64,000 nt of DNA from Streptomyces aurantiogriseus (lineage in GTDB: Bacteria; Actinomycetota; Actinomycetes; Streptomycetales; Streptomycetaceae): contig NZ_BMSX01000028.1 in NCBI RefSeq assembly GCF_014649375.1, forward strand, positions 59,448-123,447, in the 5' to 3' direction. Below are positions 51,842-61,953 of the stretch, piece after piece (the stretch's first letter is position 1; every line of letters begins with the position of its first letter). Made by a program: the position numbers and the translations under genes. The notes under the pieces were generated by a model. It did not search any database and was not told the origin of the DNA. It saw nothing but the letters and a program-made list of their open reading frames with translations.

Positions 51842-52606
51842 ATGTCTCGGAACCGTTTCTCCGGTCGCACCGCCCTCGTCACGGGCGGCGGCTCCGGCAT
51901 CGGACGGACCCTCGCCCTCGCGTTCGCCGCCGAAGGCGCCCGGGTCGTCGTGGCCGGGCGCAGCCGGGCCCCGCTCGACGAGACGGTCGCCCTTGTCGGG
52001 CGGGCCGGCGGGACCGCGGTGGCGCAGGTGGCCGACGTGTCGCGTCCCGCCGACGTGGACGGGCTCGTACGGGCGACCGTGGAACGCTTCGGCTCGCTCG
52101 ACGTCGCCGTCAACAACGCGGGCGTCTTCCGGGGCGGTCCGGTCGCCGACCTCGGCGAGGAGGACTGGCGGACACTGCTCGACACCAACGTCACCGGTGT
52201 CTTCCTCGCCCTGCGGGCCGAGGTCCGGCAGATGCGCACCCAGCCGGGCGGCGGCGCGATCGTCAACGTGTCGTCCAACCTCGGTGCGCACAAGCAGGTA
52301 CCGGGCGCGACCGCGTACGCAGCGAGCAAGGCCGCCGTCACCGCCCTCACCCGCGGGGCCGCGCTCGACCACATCGGCGACGGCGTCCGGATCAACGCGG
52401 TCAGCCCCGGCGCGTCCGACACGCCCATGTCGCTGCGGCCCGGGGAGAGCGAGGCGGAGCGCGCCGTACGGATGAAGGAGGAGTCGCCGCTCGGGCGGGT
52501 GGCGTCGACGGAGGAGGTGGCCCGGGCGGTGCTGTACCTGGCGTCGGACGACGCGGCGTCCGTGGTCGGCGCGGATCTGGTCGTCGACGGCGGGTCCGCC
52601 CTGTAG
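51842..52606 (+). CDS. Short-chain dehydrogenase/reductase
   Basis: A 254-residue classical SDR. TGGGSGIGRTLALAFAAEGA is the cofactor site; GRSRAPLDE after beta-2 suggests NADP; NNAGVFRGGP, VNVSSNLGAHKQV, YAASKAAVTALTRG (YxxxK) and SPGASDTPMS are all present, ending in VGADLVVDGGSAL. ATG 51842 with GGAAAGGA seven bases before it was chosen over 51818. The promoter carries a copy of the upstream TetR gene's operator, so induction by a TetR ligand is likely. Confidence 0.9.
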   Translation: MSRNRFSGRTALVTGGGSGIGRTLALAFAAEGARVVVAGRSRAPLDETVALVGRAGGTAVAQVADVSRPADVDGLVRATVERFGSLDVAVNNAGVFRGGPVADLGEEDWRTLLDTNVTGVFLALRAEVRQMRTQPGGGAIVNVSSNLGAHKQVPGATAYAASKAAVTALTRGAALDHIGDGVRINAVSPGASDTPMSLRPGESEAERAVRMKEESPLGRVASTEEVARAVLYLASDDAASVVGADLVVDGGSAL

Positions 52607-52644
52607 CACCCGCACCCGCCCTGCAGCGCACGACCCTGGTGTCC

Positions 52645-53889
52645 TCAGACCCTGCTGAGCGCCCCCAGCGGATCGTCGAGCACCGGCTGCCAGGCCAGCT
52701 CGGCCGCGCCGACCAGGCTGTTGTGGTCGAGGGTGCAGGCGAGGATGGGGACGCCGCCGCTGCGGCCCCAGAGGCTGCGGTCGGCGACGACCGCGCGGAG
52801 GCGGTCGGGGTCGGTGTCCAGGAGGGTGCGGTGCAGGCCGCCGAGGATGATGCGGTCGGGGTTGAGGATGTTCACCAGGCCGGCCAGGCCCAGGCCGAGC
52901 CGGTCGATCAGGGCCTCGGTGGCCGCGCGGACGACCGGGTCGGCGTACTCCTCGCGGACGAGCTCGTTGGCCTGCTGGAGCAGGGAGCCCTCGGGACCGG
53001 GCTCACGGCCGGCGGTGGTGAGCAGGGCCAGCGGATCGGCCTCGACGTCGAGGCAGCCGTGGCTGCCGCAGTGGCAGGGGCGGCCCTCGGGGTTGACGGT
53101 GAGGTGGCCGACTTCGAGGGCGAGGCCGGAACTGCCGGTGTGCAGACGCCCGTCGAGCACCAGCGCGCCGCCGACCCCACGGTGCCCGGTGGCCACGCAC
53201 AGCAGGTCGCGGGCGCCGCGCCCGGCGCCGTGCCGGTGTTCGGCGAGGGCGGCGAGGTTGACGTCGTTGGCGGCGAAGGCGGGGCCGGTGATGCCGGCGG
53301 CGCGGACCCGCTCGGCGAAGACCTTCTGGACGGGTGCCCCGACCGGCCAGGCGATGTGCAGGGGGTTCAGTGCCAGGCCCTCGGGTTCCGTGACCGCGGA
53401 CGGCACGGCGAGTCCGGCGCCCACGCAGCGACGGCCGGTGGCGCGCAGGAGTTCGGCGCCGGCGTCGACGACGGTGGCGAGCACCTTGGCCGGGTCGGCG
53501 TCCACGGTCTCGCAGCCGGGCGTGGTGGCGACGATCCGCCCTCCCAGGCCGACCAGGGCGGCCCGGAACCCGTCGGCGTGTACCTGGGCGGCCAGGGCGA
53601 CGGGCCCTTCCTCGGCGAGTTCGAGCCGGTGGGAGGGGCGGCCCTGGGAGCCGGCGGCGGCGCCGGGGCGCGCGTCGACCCGGATCAGACCGAGTGCCTC
53701 CAGCTCGGCCGCGACCGCGCCGGCCGTGGCACGGGTGACGCCGAGTTCGGCGGTGAGCACCGCACGGGTGGGTGCCCGCCCGGTGTGCACGAGCTCCAAC
53801 GCGGGACCGAGCGCACCGCGCCCCCGGTCCAACCGCGCTCTCGAGGTGGTCCTTTCCCCCGCCGACCGGGGGTCCGCCTTGCCGCTCAT
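52645..53889 (-). CDS. ROK-family regulator/sugar kinase-like protein
   Basis: A 414-residue ROK protein with an N-terminal winged HTH (ALELVHTGRAPTRAVLTAEL, GVTRATAGAVAAELEALGLI) and a ROK ATPase-like domain (GLAVPSAVTEPEGLALNPLH, FAANDVNLAALAEHRHGAGR). The zinc motif is EGRPCHCGSHGCLDVEA (CxCGxxGCLE-like). Such NagC/XylR-type proteins repress sugar genes. The nearest sugar genes are the AgaS/GatY pair 3 kb away. ATG 53889 follows GGGAGACTC. Confidence 0.87.
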   Translation of the reverse strand: MSGKADPRSAGERTTSRARLDRGRGALGPALELVHTGRAPTRAVLTAELGVTRATAGAVAAELEALGLIRVDARPGAAAGSQGRPSHRLELAEEGPVALAAQVHADGFRAALVGLGGRIVATTPGCETVDADPAKVLATVVDAGAELLRATGRRCVGAGLAVPSAVTEPEGLALNPLHIAWPVGAPVQKVFAERVRAAGITGPAFAANDVNLAALAEHRHGAGRGARDLLCVATGHRGVGGALVLDGRLHTGSSGLALEVGHLTVNPEGRPCHCGSHGCLDVEADPLALLTTAGREPGPEGSLLQQANELVREEYADPVVRAATEALIDRLGLGLAGLVNILNPDRIILGGLHRTLLDTDPDRLRAVVADRSLWGRSGGVPILACTLDHNSLVGAAELAWQPVLDDPLGALSRV

Positions 53890-53917
53890 GAGGGGGAGTC
53901 TCCCATGATCCGCTTCG

Positions 53918-54580
53918 TCAGGTGGCGACCGGGAAGCCACTGACCCGCAGGGTGACGTTCAGTCGCCCGGTCAGCCCCAATCCGGCCGGTGCCGTCCCCG
54001 GACACACCCGCGGCACGCCGTGATGGGCGAGCCGGGACGGTCCCCCGAACACGAACAGGTCGCCGCTGCGCAGTTCGACGTCGGTGTAGGGCCGGGTGCG
54101 TGTCTCGGTGTTGCCGAAGCGGAACACGCAGGTGTCGCCGAGGCTGAGGGAGACCACGGGCGCGTCGGACTTCTCGTCGGCGTCGCGGTGCATGCCCATC
54201 CGGGCGTCGCCGTCGTAGAAGTTGATCAGCGCGATGTCGTAGTCCGCCGGTCGGGCCTGTTCGGGGCCCAGCGTCTCGGTCACCGCGCGCCGGCCCAGCT
54301 CGCCCAGCCAGGCCGGGAAGGGTTTCACGGGGGTGCCGTCGCCGTCGACGACCGTGCGGGCGTAGGCGTACGGGTACCAGTGCCAGCCGAGGCAGACCTG
54401 GCGGGCGGTCATGGTGCCGCCGCCGGGGGTGCGGACCGTGCGCAGGCCGGCGGGTGGGCGGGCCCACTCACGGCACGCTTCGAGCAGCTCACGCTGGTGA
54501 GTCGCGTCCAGCCAGTCGGGGACGTGCACCGCACCCGGCGCGATCTCCGCGCGCTCCCGGGGAAACAGCTCGGTGTCCAT
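53918..54580 (-). CDS. AlkB-like 2-oxoglutarate/Fe(II) dioxygenase
   Basis: A 220-residue AlkB-family protein. The iron ligands are His and Asp in MGMHRDADEKSDAP and the distal His in RLAHHGVPRVC; the 2-oxoglutarate Arg is in GRLNVTLRVSG. VSLSLGDTCVFRFG is the core strand pair. AlkB proteins repair 1-methyladenine and 3-methylcytosine in DNA or RNA. ATG 54580 has GGAGG eight bases upstream. Confidence 0.9.
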   Translation of the reverse strand: MDTELFPRERAEIAPGAVHVPDWLDATHQRELLEACREWARPPAGLRTVRTPGGGTMTARQVCLGWHWYPYAYARTVVDGDGTPVKPFPAWLGELGRRAVTETLGPEQARPADYDIALINFYDGDARMGMHRDADEKSDAPVVSLSLGDTCVFRFGNTETRTRPYTDVELRSGDLFVFGGPSRLAHHGVPRVCPGTAPAGLGLTGRLNVTLRVSGFPVAT

Positions 54581-54635
54581 GGCTCCATCCTCCCCCACCG
54601 GGTGTGAGCTGCGGCTCGGCTAGCCTTGACCCACG

Positions 54636-55784
54636 ATGAACGACCGTATGACGACGCCGTGGGGCGAGCTCGCGCTGGCCCGCCATCCCGAGGATCCGCG
54701 CGAGAGGCTGCGCGCCTGGGACGCCTCCGACGCGTATCTGCTGCGGCACCTCGCGGAGCAGGGCACCCCGCTGTCCGGGACGGTCGTCGTCCTCGGCGAC
54801 CGCTGGGGCGCGCTGGTCACGGCGCTCGCACGGCACCGGCCGACGCAGATCACCGACTCCTGGCTGGGGCAGGAGGCGACCCGCGCGAACCTCGCCCGCA
54901 ACGGCGTCGAGCCTGGCTCCGTGCGCCTCCTCACCACCCAGGATCCGCCGCCCGAGCGGATCGACGTCCTGCTGGTGCGGGTGCCGAAGAGCCTCGCGCT
55001 GCTGGAGGACCAGCTGCTGCGCCTCGCGCCCTCGGTGCACGCGGACACGGTCGTCGTCGGCACCGGCATGGTGAAAGAGATCCACACCTCCACGCTGCAG
55101 CTCTTCGAGCGGATCCTCGGCCCGACCCGGACCTCCCTCGCCCAGCAGAAGGCCCGGCTGATCCTCTGCGCCCCGGACCCGTCGCTGGAGCGCCCCGTCA
55201 ACCCGTGGCCGTACGGCTATGACCTCCCCGAGGACATCGGCCCGCTCTCCGGCCGTCCGGTCGTCAATCACGCGGGGGTGTTCTGCGCGGACCGGCTCGA
55301 CATCGGCACCCGGTTCTTCCTGCGGCACCTGCCTGAGACGCGGGGCGCGCGGCGGGTCGTCGACCTGGGCTGCGGCAACGGCATCGTCGGGACGGCGGTG
55401 GCGCTGGCCGATCCGCAGGTGGAGGTGCTGTTCACGGACGAGTCGTACCAAGCGGTGGCCTCGGCGGAGGCGACGTACAGGGCGAACGGGGTGCCGGGGC
55501 ACGCGGAGTTCCGGGTCGGGGACGGGCTGGCGGGGGTGCCGGACGGTAGCGTGGACGTCGTCCTGAACAATCCGCCGTTCCACTCCCACCAGGCCACGAC
55601 GGACGCCACGGCGTGGCGGATGTTCACCGGGGCGCGGCGGGCGCTGCGGCCGGGCGGGGAGCTGTGGGTGGTGGGGAACCGGCACCTCGGGTACCACGTG
55701 AAGCTGCGGCGGCTGTTCGGCAACAGTCAGCTGGTCGCCGGTGACCCGAAGTTCGTGGTGCTCAAGGCCGTCAAGCGGGGGTGA
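54636..55784 (+). CDS. rRNA guanine-N2 methyltransferase (RlmG/RsmC type)
   Basis: A 382-residue protein with the duplicated architecture of RsmC/RlmG. The N-terminal half is a degenerate methyltransferase-like domain; the C-terminal half is active, with the SAM motif DLGCGNGIVG beginning at Asp243 and the catalytic NPPFH at 311-315. Its likely product is m2G in ribosomal RNA; whether 16S or 23S cannot be settled. TAGCCT lies nine bases before the ATG and no ribosome-binding site is seen, so the leader is probably a few bases at most. Its 3' end overlaps the convergent aldolase gene by 14 bp. Confidence 0.85.
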   Translation: MNDRMTTPWGELALARHPEDPRERLRAWDASDAYLLRHLAEQGTPLSGTVVVLGDRWGALVTALARHRPTQITDSWLGQEATRANLARNGVEPGSVRLLTTQDPPPERIDVLLVRVPKSLALLEDQLLRLAPSVHADTVVVGTGMVKEIHTSTLQLFERILGPTRTSLAQQKARLILCAPDPSLERPVNPWPYGYDLPEDIGPLSGRPVVNHAGVFCADRLDIGTRFFLRHLPETRGARRVVDLGCGNGIVGTAVALADPQVEVLFTDESYQAVASAEATYRANGVPGHAEFRVGDGLAGVPDGSVDVVLNNPPFHSHQATTDATAWRMFTGARRALRPGGELWVVGNRHLGYHVKLRRLFGNSQLVAGDPKFVVLKAVKRG

Positions 55785-56631
55785 GCCCCACACCCGTGAC
55801 GATCCGCTCGACCGTCCGGGCCATCGCCTCACGTCCCGCACGCAGGCAGGTGCGGACGTCGACCGCGTCCGGGTGAGCGCCGAGGTACTCCCTGATCGCG
55901 CCGGTCATGGCCTGGTTGAGGGCGGTCCCGATGTTGACCTTGGCGATGCCTCCCGCGACGGCGGCCTTCAGTTCGTCGTCCGGGACCCCGGAGGAACCGT
56001 GCAGGACGAGGGGCACGTCGAGTGTGGCGGCGAGCCGCTTGAGCAGGTCGTGGTCGAGGGTCGCGGTGCGGGTGGTCATCGCGTGGACGCTGCCGACGGC
56101 CACGGCCAGGGCGTCCACCCCGGAGTGCGTCACGAAGGCGCGGGCCTCGGCGGGGTCGGTGCGGGCGCCGGGCGCGTGGGCGTCCCGCGGCGGTTGGCCG
56201 TCCTTGCCGCCGATCTCCCCCAACTCCGCCTCGATCCAGAGCCCTTGGGAGTGTGCCCAGTCGACGGCCGCGCGGGTCGCGGCCAGGTTCGCTTCGTACG
56301 GCAGACGCGAGGCGTCGTACATCACGGAGCTGAAGCCCGCGTCCGCGGCCTGGTGGAGCAGGGGGCCGCTCTGCACGTGGTCGAGGTGCAACGCGACGGG
56401 TACGGCGGCTTGTTCGGCGGCGGAGAGGGCTGCGCGGGCGAGTGGGAGCAGGCGGCCCTGGCGGAACTTGACGGCATTCTCGCTGACTTGGAGGACGACG
56501 GGTGCGCCGACGCTCTCCGCCCCGGTGATGACAGCCTCGATGTGCTCCAGCGTGATGATGTTGAAGGCGGCGACGGCGGTGCGGGCCGCTCGGGCGCGAG
56601 TGATCAGCTCGCCGGTGGTGGTGAGGGGCAC
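55771..56631 (-). CDS. Class II ketose-bisphosphate aldolase (GatY/KbaY type)
   Basis: A 286-residue class II aldolase. The catalytic Asp and zinc His are in VALHLDHVQSG, with EAELGEIGGKDG and LVLHGSSGVPDDELKAAVA providing further zinc and phosphate contacts; IAKVNIGTALNQAMTGAIRE is the phosphate loop. It resembles tagatose-1,6-bisphosphate aldolase of the aga/gat pathways rather than glycolytic Fba. GTG 56631 has GAGGAGGAAG before it. The gene follows an AgaS-like SIS gene and is probably cotranscribed. Confidence 0.88.
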   Translation of the reverse strand: MPLTTTGELITRARAARTAVAAFNIITLEHIEAVITGAESVGAPVVLQVSENAVKFRQGRLLPLARAALSAAEQAAVPVALHLDHVQSGPLLHQAADAGFSSVMYDASRLPYEANLAATRAAVDWAHSQGLWIEAELGEIGGKDGQPPRDAHAPGARTDPAEARAFVTHSGVDALAVAVGSVHAMTTRTATLDHDLLKRLAATLDVPLVLHGSSGVPDDELKAAVAGGIAKVNIGTALNQAMTGAIREYLGAHPDAVDVRTCLRAGREAMARTVERIVTGVGLTPA

Positions 56632-56669
56632 GGCGTCTTCCTCCTCGAGTGAGGCCGGTGGCCGATGGC

Positions 56670-57551
56670 TCAGGGGGCGAGGATCACCGAGCGGGTGAGG
56701 TGGCGTGGCCGGTCGGGGTCGAGGCCGCGGGCGGCGGCCAGGGCGACGGCGAGGCGCTGGGCGCGAACCAGTTCGGCGAGGGGGTCCAGCCCGGCGGGGA
56801 CCCACAACCCGCCGGTGGCACCGACCTGTTCGGCCAGTCCCCCGGGCGGCTCGCCGAACATCCAGGTCGCGGTGCCCGCGGTGGTGATGCTGATGGGGCC
56901 GTGCCGGTACTCCATCGCCGGGTACGCCTCGGTCCAGGCCAGCGCGGCCTCGCGCATCTTCAGCGCCGCCTCGCTCGCCAGTCCGACGGTCCAGCCACGG
57001 CCCAGGAAGGTGAACTGCCCGCATTCCACGAGCCCCGGGGGCAGCGGCTCGGCGAGCGCGGTGCGGGCGTCGGCGACGACGGCCTCGGTGTGCAGGCCGA
57101 GATGGGCGCGGAGCAGGGTGAGCGCGGTGGTGGCGAACCGGGTCTGCACGACGGAGTGCTCGTCGGCGTGGTCGAGGACGACGGTGTGGTCGGCGGCCGT
57201 CATGACGGGGGTGTTCGGGTCGGCGGTGAGCACGGTCGTGCGGGTACGTCCGCGCAGTCGCGTGAGCAGGTCGAGAACCTCGGTGGTGGTGCCGGAGCGG
57301 GTGAGGGCGACGACGTGGTCGTAGGTGCGTCCGTGGGGGAACTCCGAGGCGGCGAAGGCGTCCGTCTCTCCGTGACCCGCGGTCTCGCGCAGGGCGGCCG
57401 CGGACTGGGCCATGAAGAAGGAGGTGCCGCATCCGACGATCGCGACGCGCTCGCCCGGTGTCGGCAACTCGCCTTCGTATCGGGAGACTTCGCTCGCGGC
57501 TCGGGACCAGCAGTCGGGCTGGTCGGCCAACTCGTCCTCGACGTGGGTCAT
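56670..57551 (-). CDS. SIS-domain sugar isomerase/deaminase (AgaS-like)
   Basis: A 293-residue protein with two SIS domains, like the isomerase half of GlmS. The phosphosugar loops are AIVGCGTSFFMAQSAAALRE, ALTRSGTTTEVLDLL and TFLGRGWTVGLASEAALKMR; MEYRHGPIS is the usual C-terminal motif. AgaS-type proteins deaminate and isomerise galactosamine-6-phosphate to tagatose-6-phosphate, which fits the following aldolase; a tagatose-6-phosphate kinase is not in the window. ATG 57551 follows AAGGTGGGGGC. Confidence 0.87.
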   Translation of the reverse strand: MTHVEDELADQPDCWSRAASEVSRYEGELPTPGERVAIVGCGTSFFMAQSAAALRETAGHGETDAFAASEFPHGRTYDHVVALTRSGTTTEVLDLLTRLRGRTRTTVLTADPNTPVMTAADHTVVLDHADEHSVVQTRFATTALTLLRAHLGLHTEAVVADARTALAEPLPPGLVECGQFTFLGRGWTVGLASEAALKMREAALAWTEAYPAMEYRHGPISITTAGTATWMFGEPPGGLAEQVGATGGLWVPAGLDPLAELVRAQRLAVALAAARGLDPDRPRHLTRSVILAP

Positions 57552-57600
57552 GCCCCCACCTTTCTCCGACGGTAAGGATGGTTCAGCAGATTGAAGCGCT

Positions 57601-57620
57601 CTCCCGGGTGAAGCCGGGAG
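57601..57620. terminator. Small stem-loop
   Basis: CTCCCGG-GTGAAG-CCGGGAG: a 7-bp stem between the end of the esterase pseudogene and the start of the SIS gene. It may terminate transcription from the esterase side. Confidence 0.35.
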
Positions 57621-57752
57621 ATCCCTGCCTACCTTGCGGCGGCGGGTTTGACGCCACAAGTGCGCCTGACGACTGCCTCCCGGCAGCCCGTGGCCCTCAT
57701 CTGGAGCGGAACCGGCACCCGAGTGGGGCGGGCGCCGGCCGGCTCGGGGACG

Positions 57753-59335
<1,583 letters not shown>

Positions 59336-59339
<4 letters not shown>

Positions 59340-60742
59340 GCCGATCTCCGGGCCAGTGGGGTCGCTGCTGGGGAGGCTCGCGCCACGATGAACAGGAACA
59401 GTCCGCAGGCCGTCACGAGCAGCCATCCGGGATGGGACGCATGGGCGAGGCCGGCGGGGCTGACGCCTGTGACCAGGCCCCCTGCGACAGCGATACCGAC
59501 CGCTGAGCCGACCTGGCGCGCGGTGGAGGTGATCGCCCCGGCCACGCCGGCACGGGACGGCGGCAGACCGCTGACTGCGGTGTTGGTGAGCGGTGCGTTG
59601 GCGAAGCCGAACCCGATGCCGATGAGCAGGTGGGCCAGCAGGAGCAGCAGGACGCTCGTGTCCTGACCGAGGTTCACCATGCACAGACCACCAGCGGCGG
59701 TGAACCCGCCCGCGATGACGAGCGGACGTCGTGGTCCGAGGCGCCCCACCAGGTTGCCGGACCACGGCGCGCACAGGGTAGCCCCAAGCGCCATGGGCAG
59801 GGTCGCCATGCCTGACGCGAGCGGCGTCCATCCGCGGGCGTGCTGGAGATAGAGCGTGTTGAGCAGAAGACTCACATTCAGCGCCACGAACACCGCCATG
59901 GCGCCCAGCACTGCCGAAGCGAAGAGCGGTCGCCGGAAGAGCCCGAGGTCCATCAAGGGTTCGCGCTGGTGAAGCTCGACCCAGGTGAACCCGGCCGTCG
60001 CAACCACGATCAAGGCGTAGCCGACCATCGCCAGAGGCGAGGCCCAGCCGATGCGGGGTCCTTCGATGAGGACACCGACCGAGACGCACAGGGCCAACGT
60101 GAGGAGTACCTGGCCGGGCAGATCCAGCCGCCGGGCACGCTGTCCGCGGGACTCCGGCACGAACACCGCAACCAGGACGAGGGCGGCGACGATGATCGGT
60201 GCGTTGATCCAGAACACCGATCGCCAGCCGAACGCTGCGATGAGCCACCCGCCGGTGACCGGGCCTGCCGCCATGCTGAGCCCGAAGACCGACGCCCATA
60301 CGCCGATCGCCCGGGCTCGCTCCCGTGGGTCGGGCATCGCGTTCACCACGATCGCCAGGGCCACGGGGCTCAGCATCGAGGCGCCGACGCCCTGGACGGC
60401 CCGTGCCACGACAAGGAAGCCGAGCGACGGAGCGACCGCGCACGCAAGTGATGCAACGCCGAAGACGATCAGTCCGCACTGGAACACACGACGTCGTCCG
60501 AAGCGATCTGCGAGGGCGCCGGAGGAGATGAGGAGGCTGGCCAGGACCACGGTGTAGGCATCCACGACCCATTCCAGACCGCGGGTGCCCACGCCCAGGC
60601 CACGTCCGATCACGGGCAGGCCCACGTTGACGATGGTGGTGTCCAGGCCGACAAGGAACATGCTCAGCGCACAGACGGCCAGCACCGTCCAACGCCGACG
60701 CGCGCTCAATGCGGGTTGAGCAGCCAAGATTGTCGTGGTCAC
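59336..60742 (-). CDS. MFS multidrug-type transporter (DHA2 family, 14 helices)
   Basis: A 468-residue transporter. It begins RRRWTVLAVCALSMFLVGLD then TTIVNVGLPVIGRGL, the standard DHA2 helix 1; LADRFGRRRVFQCGLIVFGV is motif A, and RAVQGVGASMLSPVALAIVV then PRERARAIGVWASVFGLSMA the motif B/C region. About 14 helices are predicted. Such pumps export drugs or secondary metabolites by proton antiport. GTG 60742 has AAGGTGG seven bases before it. It is coupled to the dead esterase gene, and no regulator gene adjoins it. Confidence 0.9.
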
Positions 60743-60829
60743 GGGCCCACCTTCTGTCCGGGATCGTCTGCCGACCCATGTTCGGATCAGGTGACAGCGC
60801 CGGCCCAGCACCTTTGCGGAGACTGCGGG

Positions 60830-61427
60830 CCATGACCGTGTACTGCCCGCTGTCCAGGTCGGAGAAGGCGTACGCCCCGTCGCTCCCGGTCGTGGTGGTG
60901 GCGACGACGTTTCCGGCGGCGTCCACCAGGGTCACCCGCGCGTCGCCCAGCGGCGCGCCTGCACCGCGCACGGTCCCCCGCACCTGTGCGCCGGGACGCA
61001 ACTCGACGTCCACACGCGTCATCCCGGTGGCACCGATCTCGACGGACAGCGCGAGCGGCCGGTGCTTGGGCGAGCTGACCGCGAGGGTCACCGGCCCCGG
61101 CACGAGGTCGGCGACGGAGAACTCACCGCCGCCGTCGGTCTGCGCGGTCACCAGCACATCGCCCCGGACGTCCGTGACGACGACGACCGCCCCGGCGACC
61201 GGCACCCCGCCGTCCGCCGCCCGCACCACCCCGGCGAGCCCGCTGCAGCCGCTGAGCAGCACGTCGTAGGTCACCGGCGTGGCACCGACCACGAGGGTCG
61301 TCGCCTGCGGCTGATGGCCGTCGGCGGAGGCGATCAGCACGTATGTGCCCTCCCCGGGCGCCTCGGCCGTGTAGGAGCCGTCGGGATCGGGGGATGCGGT
61401 GTGCGCGACCCACCCGACTCTAGCCAT
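60830..61427 (-). pseudogene. Carboxypeptidase regulatory-like (CnaB/transthyretin-like) domain remnant
   Basis: About 200 residues form two to three carboxypeptidase-regulatory-like beta-sandwiches: GTYVLIASADGHQPQATTLV, SGLAGVVRAADGGVPVAGAV, VTDVRGDVLVTAQTDGGGEF and VTLVDAAGNVVATTTTGSDG, ending GAYAFSDLDSGQYTVMA. In streptomycetes these domains form the C-terminal tail of some DHA2 transporters. Here the membrane part is missing upstream, and the last strand breaks off into unrelated sequence just before the adjacent MFS gene. An ATG exists at 61427 but lacks a ribosome-binding site. Confidence 0.7.
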
Positions 61428-61496
61428 TGATTGACTTAAGCAAGCAGAGTATTCGGTGTCCGGAGCGTAAAGATTCCGAGGGGCGCGTCAGCCTGG

Positions 61497-61874
61497 TCAG
61501 CGACGCAGCCGATCGAAGCGGAAGGGGCCGAGGGCCTCCGGGCGGCGGCCGGTGAGGACGTACTCGGTGAGCCTCCGGCCGGTGACCGGGCCCAGGGTGA
61601 CGCCGAGCATCCCGTGTCCGGTGGCGGCGAAGGCGTTGACGTGCCCCGGGACACCGTCGATGACCGGGAGCCCGTCGGGCAGGAAGGGCCGTTCGCCGAC
61701 CCAGGCGTCGCGGATCAGGCCGACCAGGTCGTCCGGGTCGTCGAACCAGCGGCCCAGACAGTGCCGGCCGGCCAGGGCGACGGCGACGACACGGCGCCAG
61801 TCGAGCCGGTTGTTGTTGCCGCTGAGCTCCATCGTGCCGCCGATCCGTGTGGTCGTGCCGATCGGTGAGGCGAC
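61497..61874 (-). pseudogene. D-amino-acid dehydrogenase (DadA-like), C-terminal remnant
   Basis: The remaining 125 residues are the end of an FAD-dependent amino-acid oxidoreductase: ASPIGTTTRIGGTMELSG, GLIRDAWVGERPFLPDGLPV, IDGVPGHVNAFAATGHGMLG, VTLGPVTGRRLTEYVL. The GHGMLGVTLGP segment is the FAD-contacting end of the family. The N-terminal FAD domain is gone; upstream sequence is replaced at about 61874 by the promoter region of the divergent MFS gene. Confidence 0.8.
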
Positions 61875-61941
61875 GGTACGACCCCTCCCGCCCACCCGAG
61901 GGCGGACTGCGGTTGCCTTGCCCTTGCCATTCACCCCCACC

Positions 61942-61947
61942 TAGCCT
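61942..61947 (+). promoter_or_regulatory. -10 box of a predicted leaderless promoter (YbjJ-like MFS gene)
   Basis: TAGCCT, then GCGTTT, then GTG. The message should begin at the GTG. The promoter lies just past the truncation point of the DadA remnant. Confidence 0.55.
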
Positions 61948-61953
61948 GCGTTT

